From assembly GCA_017530275.1 (NCBI GenBank), contig JAFXMP010000087.1:1-7574 (forward strand): DNA of 7,574 nt, in the 5' to 3' direction. Below the pieces are notes generated by a model. It ran no database searches, was not told the origin of the DNA, and saw only the letters and a program-made list of their open reading frames with translations. This DNA comes from Clostridia bacterium. Its GTDB lineage: Bacteria > Bacillota_A > Clostridia > Christensenellales > Aristaeellaceae. Position numbers and translations under genes: made by a program. This document shows, piece after piece, positions 1-6,021 of the stretch (positions within the stretch are counted from its first letter, which is position 1; each line of letters begins with the position of its first letter).

Positions 1-1
1 A

Positions 2-52
2 GAAGCAAACGAAGAAGTTGAGGACGATGAGCCCGAAGGAGGGAATGGATAA
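2..52 (+). CDS. 3' end of an unidentified phage-side gene
   Basis: Only the last 16 residues are in the window (EANEEVEDDEPEGGNG, then TAA at 50-52). The tail is very acidic. Its stop codon overlaps the ATG of the next gene (TAATG), and the Shine-Dalgarno of that gene lies inside its last codons, so the two are translationally coupled. The frame is open from the window edge. The family cannot be told from this fragment. Its place just before a holin suggests a late phage gene (inference). Confidence 0.5.
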   Translation, partial: EANEEVEDDEPEGGNG

Positions 53-504
53 TGACTTTGAATGTGTATCAGATCGTTTAGCTGGTTCTGGCGGCAGTTG
101 TTGCTGGGCTGTACATTTATAAACGGATTACCGGAAAAGACTTGCTTCGTCACGTTATGCTTTCCCGTCCAGTAATCGCTGCATAGGGAGCTACCGCAGA
201 AGCGATCTATCAAATTTGGCCAGGAAACGAGGAACTCAAGATTGTCCACACTGTCATGACTGCCGCGATTGAAGCTACTGAGATTGCGGAGAAAGCTTGG
301 AAGATGGGCAACCTGGAGAAAGACGAGCGGAACGCATATGCCAAGACGCTCGTAAAAGAGACTCTTGGTAAGGCCGGGATTACGGTTACTCCGCAAATAG
401 AAATGATTGTGAGCGGTGTGATTGAAGCGGTATGTATCGTACTACCGCATGAAAAGAAAGCTTTCCCAGATCCTGCTGTTGTGGGAGATATTGGAGACGA
501 ATAA
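52..504 (+). CDS. Phage holin, LLH-like, with two in-frame TAG codons (probable stop-codon recoding)
   Basis: Seen: from ATG at 52 the frame runs 150 codons to TAA at 502-504, interrupted only by TAG at codon 10 (79-81) and codon 45 (184-186). A strong Shine-Dalgarno (AAGGAGGG, 36-43, 8 bases before ATG) fixes the start. Between the two TAGs lies a hydrophobic stretch (LVLAAVVAGLYIY, codons 11-23) followed by a basic KRITGK. The C-terminal half (codons 65-130) is an amphipathic helical region of the type MTAAIEATEIAEKAW ... NAYAKTLVKETLGKAGI ... IEMIVSGVIEAV, which resembles the Holin_LLH family (small phage pore-formers with one N-terminal membrane helix). Read with the standard code, only an 82-residue piece from ATG 256 remains; it lacks the membrane helix and has no Shine-Dalgarno. 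Inference: TAG is read as an amino acid (glutamine fits both sites), giving a full-length holin that permeabilises the membrane at lysis. The alternative is a pseudogene with two CAG-to-TAG changes. The family call is by eye and moderately sure. Confidence 0.7.
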
Positions 505-650
505 GGGAGGAGGATGGAACAGGCAGCCATCGCCCATTGTTAGGAGATGCGGAAATGTCACCCCGCCCTTCCCCGTTTTTACCAAATTACATCGAGGCCA
601 GATTCCTTTTTGTCTATTGTAAAATACTATTGCAGAGATGATCTGCCTTC

Positions 651-754
651 GCAAGATGAGATGTGTGACGGCTCTGACACATCGGTAAAATAAAATTTGG
701 CCGAGAGATGAGACGAGTGATGGTTCCGACTCGTCGGTAAAATAAAAATTGACC
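651..754 (+). repeat. Two tandem 52-bp repeats, each forming a covarying hairpin
   Basis: Copies at 651-702 and 703-754 match at 41 of 52 positions. Each carries AGATGA, a 7-bp perfect stem with a 10-base loop, then CGGTAAAATAAAA. Stems are GATGTGT/ACACATC (660-666 with 677-683) and GACGAGT/ACTCGTC (712-718 with 729-735). Two pairs changed on both sides at once (T-A to C-G, and T-A to A-T), so pairing was kept while sequence drifted. The loops GACGGCTCTG and GATGGTTCCG differ only by pyrimidine exchanges. This points to selection on RNA (or cruciform) structure rather than protein. Function is unknown. The copies lie after the holin and before the terminators, so they would be in the 3' region of the late transcript. 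Confidence 0.75.
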
Positions 755-771
755 ATGCGAAGATAAAATAT

Positions 772-800
772 AGGGGCGTCGAGAGACGGCCCTTATTTTT
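772..800 (+). terminator. Rho-independent terminator (first of two)
   Basis: The stem AGGGGCGTC/GACGGCCCT has a GAGA tetraloop and a single G-G mismatch. It is followed by TATTTTT. It lies downstream of the holin and the tandem hairpins, so it would end the phage late transcript. Confidence 0.65.
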
Positions 801-831
801 ACCAAAGAGAGGCTTGGCGGCCAGTTGGTAT

Positions 832-873
832 GGGGAGACCAAAATAAAATGGTCTCCCCGATTTTTGTTTTTT
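832..873 (+). terminator. Strong Rho-independent terminator (second of two)
   Basis: A perfect 10-bp stem (GGGGAGACCA, 832-841, with TGGTCTCCCC, 850-859) encloses the loop AAATAAAA and is followed by GATTTTTGTTTTTT. It is a back-up to the terminator 40 bases upstream and seals the prophage late operon from the host DNA. Confidence 0.85.
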
Positions 874-879
874 GGGCTT

Positions 880-918
880 CGCCTGATACGGAGCATAGCT
901 ATAAATCGCTTTCAGGCG
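880..918 (+). repeat. Inverted repeat CGCCTGA/TCAGGCG
   Basis: Perfect 7-bp arms at 880-886 and 912-918 are separated by 25 bases that contain the 8-bp palindrome ATAGCTAT (895-902). No T-run follows, so it is not a terminator. It could be a protein-binding site in the attachment region or a small structured RNA. No function can be assigned. Confidence 0.4.
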
Positions 919-987
919 GTGTATAGATATACCTCGCGCAGATACTCCCCAGATAAACCTCGCACGCCACAATTATGCCACAACGCG

Positions 988-1046
988 ATTATCACCTATT
1001 ATCACGTATTAGCATATACCGCTAAATTTCTTGGACGTATTATCAC
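988..1046 (+). repeat. ATTATCAC direct repeats near the putative att site
   Basis: ATTATCAC occurs at 988-995, 998-1005 and 1039-1046, with a degenerate copy (ATTAGCAT) at 1008-1015. The first three units sit exactly 10 bases apart, about one DNA helical turn. Such phased short repeats beside an attachment core are typical of arm-type binding sites for tyrosine recombinases or excisionases; the assignment here is inference. Confidence 0.45.
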
Positions 1047-1059
1047 TGTTTGTTATGCA

Positions 1060-1086
1060 ATAGTACCAAATATCATATAGTACCAA
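1060..1086 (+). repeat. ATAGTACCAA direct repeat flanking the putative att core
   Basis: Ten-base copies at 1060-1069 and 1077-1086, 17 bases apart, end right where the tRNA-like segment begins. TACCAA also occurs at 580-585 and 800-805, and in reverse (TTGGTA) at 825-830. They are candidate integrase-binding sites by position. Confidence 0.4.
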
Positions 1087-1109
1087 GGATTCAAATCTCT
1101 CCACCCAGA
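1087..1109 (+). other. Candidate prophage attachment site (attR): tRNA 3'-end remnant
   Basis: TTCAAAT (1090-1096) matches a tRNA T-loop. The next five bases (CTCTC) would be the 3' side of the T-stem, CACCCAG (1102-1108) the 3' acceptor strand, and A1109 the discriminator. The 5' partner strands are absent: the bases before the loop do not pair with CTCTC, so this is only a 3' piece and not a working tRNA gene. A tRNA with this end would start CTGGGTG; a C1-G72 pair is typical of tRNA-Pro, so proline is a guess. Phages often integrate in tRNA 3' ends and leave such a fragment at one junction. The phage lysis gene on the left, host genes on the right and a terminator immediately after all fit. 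The other junction is not visible. Confidence 0.5.
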
Positions 1110-1114
1110 CTTGA

Positions 1115-1167
1115 AAGAGAAGTCCCGAAAATCCTTCATTACAGGGTTTCCGGGGCTTCTCTTTTTT
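1115..1167. terminator. Long terminator hairpin between prophage and host operon
   Basis: Arms 1115-1134 and 1144-1163 pair at 19 of 20 positions (two G-U pairs) around a 9-base loop, and T1162-T1167 form the plus-strand tail. On the plus strand it would end the tRNA whose 3' remnant precedes it. On the minus strand it starts 15 bases beyond the xylanase stop codon and has a shorter T tail, so it probably also ends the host operon. Confidence 0.8.
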
Positions 1168-1182
1168 ATCAAAATGATTGGA

Positions 1183-2265
1183 TCAGTGCCTTGCCGCGTC
1201 CAAAAGCTTTTGCACGCAGGGCTTTGCCTGCTTGTTTTCATCGAACAGCAGAGGATGCTGTTTGATCCTGGGCAGGTTCCGATCCATGCCAAAGCCGTCC
1301 AGCCATGTCCTGTCGTCCGCAACGCCCCAGGTGGTGACGCAGTCGATCACATCGGCGTAGCTCCGGTACACCTCAAACAGTTTGATATAGATTTCGTTGA
1401 TTTTATCCAGTTTTTCGGGCGTCGCCTGCATGGCCTGGCGAACGTATTCCTCAAAGCCGGGATCGCCGGGCTTGAGCCGCCTGTCGCCCTGGTTCAGGGT
1501 GGCCATCATGGAAACATCCAGCTCCGTCACATGGATGCGCAGGCCAAGCGCGGCGTAGATTTCAATGGACCGCTTGAGCTCGTCATAATCCGGAGCAGCG
1601 AAATAATGCTGCTGCATGCCCATGCCGTCCACGCGGCAGCCCTTCTCCCGGAGCTCCCGGATCAGCCTGACAATGCGTTCCCGCTTTTGAGGCATACATT
1701 CGTTGTAATCATTGTAAAACAGCTGGGCGTCCGGGGCGGCGTACCTGGCCATAGAGCGGAATGCCGCTTCAATAAACCCGGCTCCGCATAGCTTATAGTA
1801 TTCGCTGTTCCGATAGACGGGGCTTTCTTCCTGCGCTTTTGCCGGGTCGAGGGGATCGTCCCGCGTGGCCTCGTTGACCACGTTCCAGGCGTATACATCC
1901 TGGTTATAGCGCTGACACAGGGCTTTGCTGTGCGCGTCGATGCGCGCATAGATCAGGTCAGGGGAAGCCGGGTTTTCCTTGTCCCTGTACATCCAGTCGG
2001 GCGTCTGATTGTGCCAAACGGGCGCGTGCGCGCGAACCTTCACGCCCATCTCCCGCGCCATGGCAACGATCGCGTCCGCCCGTTCAAATTGAAACTGTCC
2101 CTCCGTCGGTTCCGTCAGCGCGTACTTCATTTCGTTCTCCGGCGTCAGGCTGCTGAAATGCCGGAGAAGCAGGCCGCGATACGCTGAAAGGCCGAAAGAA
2201 GAAACCGCCGCGCCGATTTTGAAATATTTATCATACGCTTTTGCCAGGGAAAACACTTCGTTCAT
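1183..2265 (-). CDS. Intracellular GH10 endo-1,4-beta-xylanase
   Basis: Glycoside hydrolase family 10 barrel of 360 residues, cleaving beta-1,4-xylosidic bonds with retention. Numbered from the chosen start, the acid/base glutamate is in WNVVNEA (E132) and the nucleophile in HVTELDV (E248). Other GH10 landmarks are the PENEMKY strand near residue 43, HAPVWHNQTPDW near 80-91 and MQQHY near 217. There is no signal peptide, cell-wall module or carbohydrate-binding module, and the length is that of a bare catalytic domain, so it should act in the cytoplasm on imported xylo-oligosaccharides. An ATG two codons upstream (2271) is only 1 base from the Shine-Dalgarno GGAGG (complement of 2273-2277), while ATG 2265 has a spacing of 7, so 2265 is preferred. 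It lies 27 bases after the DUF554 stop and is the last gene before the terminator. Confidence 0.93.
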   Translation of the reverse strand: MNEVFSLAKAYDKYFKIGAAVSSFGLSAYRGLLLRHFSSLTPENEMKYALTEPTEGQFQFERADAIVAMAREMGVKVRAHAPVWHNQTPDWMYRDKENPASPDLIYARIDAHSKALCQRYNQDVYAWNVVNEATRDDPLDPAKAQEESPVYRNSEYYKLCGAGFIEAAFRSMARYAAPDAQLFYNDYNECMPQKRERIVRLIRELREKGCRVDGMGMQQHYFAAPDYDELKRSIEIYAALGLRIHVTELDVSMMATLNQGDRRLKPGDPGFEEYVRQAMQATPEKLDKINEIYIKLFEVYRSYADVIDCVTTWGVADDRTWLDGFGMDRNLPRIKQHPLLFDENKQAKPCVQKLLDAARH

Positions 2266-2292
2266 GTTCATTCCTCCAAATGAAAATACCGT

Positions 2293-3006
2293 CTAAAATA
2301 TGATGGGCAGAAAGGAAGCGATCACTGCGAACAGGACGGCGGGCAGCAGGTTCGCCACCCGGATCCTTTTGCCAAATACCAAGTTGATCCCCACGCAGAA
2401 GATCAGCACGTTGCCGACCAGCGAAAGATATCCCATGGCGGCGTCGGTCATGACGGGCTTAAGGACGGAAGATAGCAGCGTCAGCGCGCCTTCCCACAGG
2501 AACACCGGCAGCGCCGAAAAAACGCAGCCCTTCCCCAACGAGCAGGTCATGACCATCACGATGATCAGATCGAGGATCGCTTTTGCGCCCAGGGTAGACC
2601 AGTCGCCCGCGATACCGTCCTGGATCGCGCCGACAATGGCCATCGCGCCGATACAGACCGTGAGAGAAGCGGTCAGAAAGCCGTTCACGAACCCCTGATC
2701 CTTCGCGTTGCCGGTCTTGACCTTCAGCCATTCGCCAAAGCGTTCAAATCCGCGCTCGATGTCGATGATCTCGCCAATCAGACCGCCCAATGCAAGGCAG
2801 GCAACCACCAGCATGACTCCGCCGCCGGGAAACAGCTCGTGGTGCAGCATGTATGGCAGGGCTCCGGCCATCCCGATGAACAGCGTCCCGACGCCGCAGG
2901 CCATGGTCAGCGTTTCCTGATGACGGTTTTTCAGCAGCCGTCCAAATAGATGTCCGCATATACCCCCGACCAGGATCGCCCCTGTGTTGACAAGTGTTCC
3001 AATCAT
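2293..3006 (-). CDS. DUF554 family membrane protein (YdfK/YqgA type)
   Basis: This is a 237-residue, very hydrophobic protein with about seven or eight membrane helices (roughly residues 4-22, 34-54, 62-82, 107-128, 140-158, 162-183, 190-211, 216-236). It has the family's typical opening MIGTLVNTGAILVGG and the IQDGIAGDWSTLGAKAILD region near 128-146. The family is widespread in bacteria. Its transport or other role is not established, so no substrate is given. The start is supported by GGAAGGG a few bases upstream. It ends with TAG (2293-2295), followed at once by the Shine-Dalgarno of the xylanase gene, so here TAG clearly acts as stop. It is in the same direction as its neighbours and probably in the same operon. 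Confidence 0.9.
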   Translation of the reverse strand: MIGTLVNTGAILVGGICGHLFGRLLKNRHQETLTMACGVGTLFIGMAGALPYMLHHELFPGGGVMLVVACLALGGLIGEIIDIERGFERFGEWLKVKTGNAKDQGFVNGFLTASLTVCIGAMAIVGAIQDGIAGDWSTLGAKAILDLIIVMVMTCSLGKGCVFSALPVFLWEGALTLLSSVLKPVMTDAAMGYLSLVGNVLIFCVGINLVFGKRIRVANLLPAVLFAVIASFLPIIF

Positions 3007-3061
3007 CTTTGATCCCTTCCTATAATTTCCCGGATCGTTCAGGCTGCTTTATCGCACGGCG

Positions 3062-4801
3062 TCATGTCTTCTGATACACGGTGAACCTGCCCGGCACGGC
3101 CTCCAGCTCGTATACGGCGTCGTCGCCTTTCCGATAAAGCGGCTGGATGAGGCTTTCTTTTCCGGGGATGCGCAGGGCGGACGCGCCTTTCACGTGCACC
3201 CGGACGAACTGCCGCTGGACGCCCTCCATCACGAAGGGATAGAGGATAAAGGTACCGTTGTCGTATACGAACAGGCCGATGCGGGCGAGGCCTTCCAGCC
3301 AGATTCCTTCCACCGGGAACGCCTGCCGTATCCGGCTGAGCACAGGCTCGGGCAGGGCATAGAGATCCGGGAAAGCGTCCGGAACGGCCAGCGTCCACAA
3401 ATGTCCGTCCATGTAATCGTCCCGAAGGAGCAGGCCGTAGCTTTCTTCCCCGTGGCTGCCCTTCACCACCGCCCAGGTGGAGTTATTGCGGAATTCCGCC
3501 ACGGGCAGGGCAACGGGCTTTACGCCGGCGGGATACAGGCAGCCGCGCCGCCATTCCGCCTGCTCCACCCGATAGGCGTCCACCGTGACGGAGCGGCCCC
3601 GAAGCCGGATGCTGGTCAGGGCTTCCATCCCCTTGGCTGCGTTAAGGAAGCCGGTGGTGACCAGCGCGTTGCCGCCCGTCTTTTCAAGCCAGTCTTTCAG
3701 CTTGTCCACGATATCCGGGTCACAGGCGGAGGAACGGGTGAGCAGGATCTGCTTCTCATTTCCCGGGAAATAAGGGGTGCAAACCACCGGGAAGCCGCAC
3801 ATACCCAGGAAGTCCTGCACGTTGTCCTCGCCCTGGCAGTTGTCCGGCAGATAGCAGGCAATGCCCCTGGGCGCGCCTATGCTGTCCAGCAAGCCGTCCA
3901 GCTTGTCCAATTGGAAGCCCAAAGCGGGGGTATACATGTTGTCCAGCAGGCTTTGGAAGCAGAACAGCATCATTTCCTGAGGCTTCGCAAAGGCGGTCAG
4001 ATAGGCCTGTTCCAAATAATGCTCGGTGATATGGGTGTCAAAGGTGTCGAACCAGCCGCCGCCGTTGTGCCTGGGCCACATGCTTTCAAAGTACGTCATC
4101 AGGGAAAAGCTCAAATACCGGGGCAGATGCTGGTCGGTGGTCACGGGGTCCCGGGTCTCGGTGCCGGTATAGATGCGGTCGAACATCTCCCGCTGGGCCT
4201 TGGGGTTGTAGCCCGTTTCCTGATAGCTTTCCGCCCAGTTGGGATATTTGATGGTGATGCGGCAGGCGGGGTTGGCTTTTTTCGCCGGTTCGATCACGTC
4301 TTCCCGGCTCACCCGGCGCATCAGGTCCAGGCGGTACGCTTCCCAGCTCCCGTTTTCAATGCCCCTTTCGCGGTTGAAGCGCTCCTTTTCCCGCACGCAG
4401 TCGGCGCACATGCAGTTGGTGAAGAAGAAATCGTCGATGATGAATTCATCGAAGTGCGCCCCGATGAACGCGCTGACCTCCCTGAGCTTCTGCCGCATGG
4501 CGGGATCGTTGTAGCACAGGGTATTGAAAAGCCTCGCCTTGGGACGGCTGCCCTCCGGGGTGTTCATCACGGTGGTCAGGCCTCCCGCCACCTGAATGCC
4601 GTGGCGCTCAAACACCCTTCGGCACATTTCCACCTGTTCATGGGAAGCCATTTCTCCCCGAAAGGGCTCCAAATATACCTTGTCCAGCCGCAGATGCTTG
4701 AGGAGAAAGCCCAGCTGCTCCTCCAACCGCGTTTCCGTCACGCGGGCGGCGGCGTGCGCGACAAAGTAGGTGGCCAAGGTAAAATTTCGATAGTTTCCCA
4801 T
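3062..4801 (-). CDS. Glycoside-hydrolase-like barrel protein of unknown activity
   Basis: The protein has 579 residues and no signal peptide, so it is probably cytoplasmic. The first 300 residues look like a (beta/alpha)8 barrel of the GH42/GH-A style: a strand with IIDDFFF (121-127), TIKYPNW (183-189), GTETRDP (213-219) and GGGWFD (247-252). D123/D124 and E215 are candidate catalytic acids. C130, C132 and C135 just after the first motif could bind a metal, as cysteine clusters do in some GH42-like enzymes. Residues about 310-400 resemble the class-I amidotransferase-like (trimerisation) domain of beta-galactosidases, and 400-579 is a beta-rich C-terminal part. I do not recognise an assigned family or substrate. 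The Shine-Dalgarno AGGAG (complement of 4809-4813) is 7 bases before ATG. It lies between a redox enzyme and the DUF554/xylanase pair, which suggests a role in breaking down plant-derived oligosaccharides or glycosides (inference). Confidence 0.75.
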   Translation of the reverse strand: MGNYRNFTLATYFVAHAAARVTETRLEEQLGFLLKHLRLDKVYLEPFRGEMASHEQVEMCRRVFERHGIQVAGGLTTVMNTPEGSRPKARLFNTLCYNDPAMRQKLREVSAFIGAHFDEFIIDDFFFTNCMCADCVREKERFNRERGIENGSWEAYRLDLMRRVSREDVIEPAKKANPACRITIKYPNWAESYQETGYNPKAQREMFDRIYTGTETRDPVTTDQHLPRYLSFSLMTYFESMWPRHNGGGWFDTFDTHITEHYLEQAYLTAFAKPQEMMLFCFQSLLDNMYTPALGFQLDKLDGLLDSIGAPRGIACYLPDNCQGEDNVQDFLGMCGFPVVCTPYFPGNEKQILLTRSSACDPDIVDKLKDWLEKTGGNALVTTGFLNAAKGMEALTSIRLRGRSVTVDAYRVEQAEWRRGCLYPAGVKPVALPVAEFRNNSTWAVVKGSHGEESYGLLLRDDYMDGHLWTLAVPDAFPDLYALPEPVLSRIRQAFPVEGIWLEGLARIGLFVYDNGTFILYPFVMEGVQRQFVRVHVKGASALRIPGKESLIQPLYRKGDDAVYELEAVPGRFTVYQKT

Positions 4802-4855
4802 ACTTTTTCTCCTCGTATGTCATGCGCAATCATTTGTTTTTGAATTCTGCGCCCG

Positions 4856-5980
4856 TCAGGCGTCCAGTTTAGCGGACGCTTCCCTGAGCAGTTCAATGAT
4901 CGAAAGATGCTGGGGACACACGCCCTCGCATTGTCCGCATTCGATGCACGCCGACGCGCGCCCGAAGCCCTGACCGATCAGGCCGCCGTAAAACGCCTTG
5001 GGCCGGAACACGTCTCCATACAAATTCATGGTATTGATGGCGCGGAATACATCCGGGATGGCAATGTTCATGGGACAGCCGGGCGTGCAGTACCGGCAGG
5101 ACGTGCAGCCGATCTGCGTCACGTTCAGCATGATGGTTTTCACCTTTTCAACCAGCGCTTTTTCTTCTTCGGTCAGCGGTTCAAAGTGGGCGAAGGTGCC
5201 GATGTTGTCCTTCATCTGTTCTTCCGTGCTCATGCCAGAAAGAATGGTCATGACGCCTGGCAGGGAACCCACGAACCGCAGCGCCCAGGAAGCGATAGAT
5301 GCGTCGGGCCGAACCGCTTTGAACATGGCTTCCAGTTCCGGCGTCAGCTTGGCCAGGGTGCCGCCCTTCACCGGCTCCATGATGATCATGGGAATATTCC
5401 GGCTGTGCAGGATTTCGTACAGCTCCCTGGAACGAACCACCGGGTTCTTCCAGTCCGCGTAGTTCAATTGAATCTGAACGAATTCCACCTCTGGATGGGC
5501 GTCCAGAATTTGGGCCAGGTAAGCCGGGCTTCCGTGGAAGGAGAAGCCGAAATGCCTGATCTTTCCTTCCGCCTTTTTTTGCAAGCCCCAATTGAAGCAG
5601 TCCAGCCTCTCGTAGGTTTCGCCGTTCCCTCCGTCCTCGATGGAATGCAGCAGGTAGAAATCGAAGTAATCCACGCCGCACCGATCCAACTGTTCGTTGA
5701 AAATCCGGTCTCGGTCGTCCGCGTTTTTCATGCACCAGGCGGGCAGCTTGGTCGCCAGCATGAACTGCTCCCGGGGATACCGTTTGACCAGCGCTTCCTT
5801 GATGGCCTTTTCGGAATTGCCGCCATGATACACATAGGCGGTGTCAAAGTAATTCATCCCCGCCTGCATATAGGCGTCCACCATATTGCACACCCGTTCG
5901 ATGTCGATTTTCCCTTCCTTTTCAGGCAGCCGCATCAGCCCGAAACCCAATTTTGGCATGGTATTCAATTGAATGCTCAT
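4856..5980 (-). CDS. Aldo/keto reductase with C-terminal 4Fe-4S ferredoxin-like domain
   Basis: The 374-residue protein joins an aldo/keto reductase barrel (about 5-270) to a ferredoxin-like tail (about 285-370). Catalytic tetrad candidates are D46 and Y49 or Y51 in FDTAYVYHGG, K78 in LATKLPAW and H112 in FYLLHSIED. The tail has two cysteine sets, CTSCRYCTPGC (C292, 295, 298, 302) and CIECGQCEGVC (C345, 348, 351, 355), enough for two 4Fe-4S clusters. Such proteins are common in anaerobes and are thought to reduce or oxidise small carbonyls or alcohols with electrons linked to the clusters; the substrate is unknown. ATG 5980 has AGGAG seven to nine bases upstream and starts MSIQLNTMPKLGFGLMRL, the usual family opening. 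An in-frame ATG at 6025 overlaps the larC stop but lacks a good ribosome binding site. Confidence 0.93.
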   Translation of the reverse strand: MSIQLNTMPKLGFGLMRLPEKEGKIDIERVCNMVDAYMQAGMNYFDTAYVYHGGNSEKAIKEALVKRYPREQFMLATKLPAWCMKNADDRDRIFNEQLDRCGVDYFDFYLLHSIEDGGNGETYERLDCFNWGLQKKAEGKIRHFGFSFHGSPAYLAQILDAHPEVEFVQIQLNYADWKNPVVRSRELYEILHSRNIPMIIMEPVKGGTLAKLTPELEAMFKAVRPDASIASWALRFVGSLPGVMTILSGMSTEEQMKDNIGTFAHFEPLTEEEKALVEKVKTIMLNVTQIGCTSCRYCTPGCPMNIAIPDVFRAINTMNLYGDVFRPKAFYGGLIGQGFGRASACIECGQCEGVCPQHLSIIELLREASAKLDA

Positions 5981-6021
5981 AACTCCGTCTCCTTTTGTTT
6001 TTGGTATTTCAGCGTCACCTT

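Larger units (their letters stand above)
505..1086 (+). other. Non-coding prophage tail: hairpins, terminators and short repeats
   Basis: This stretch of about 580 bases holds no gene I can support. Short frames exist, but they run through perfect hairpins and terminators and have poorly placed ribosome binding sites. It contains a small hairpin at 632-646 (GCAGA/TCTGC), a 52-bp tandem repeat (651-754), two terminators (772-800, 832-873), an inverted repeat (880-918), an 11-bp direct repeat TTTTTACCAAA (576-586, 796-806) and AT-rich direct repeats from 988 to 1086. It is visibly richer in A and T than the host genes to the right. Confidence 0.6.

Noticed and set aside
256..504. An 82-residue gene starting at ATG 256
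   Set aside because: It has no Shine-Dalgarno and is only the C-terminal part of the frame that starts at 52 with a strong Shine-Dalgarno. It is the piece left when TAG is treated as stop.
514..690. A 58-residue frame after the holin that would need TAG at 541-543 read as sense
   Set aside because: The Shine-Dalgarno is too close to the ATG, the frame runs into the covarying hairpin repeat, and the protein has no recognisable features. It is not strong enough to count as a second recoded gene.
651..754. Possible CRISPR array
   Set aside because: There are only two copies, directly abutting with no spacers, and they have diverged by paired substitutions. This is not CRISPR architecture.
814..1080. 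An 88-codon plus-strand frame
   Set aside because: It begins at TTG, reads through the perfect terminator hairpin at 832-859 and through the att-type repeats, and has no domain-like content.
1053..1322. A minus-strand frame containing WRDLNP
   Set aside because: That peptide is what the complement of a tRNA T-arm spells when translated. It supports the tRNA 3' end remnant, not a protein.
3194..4843. A long (549-codon) frame opposite the GH-like gene
   Set aside because: It is a GC-rich antisense shadow. The minus-strand product has clear motifs and a good ribosome binding site, while the plus-strand translation has biased, feature-poor composition.
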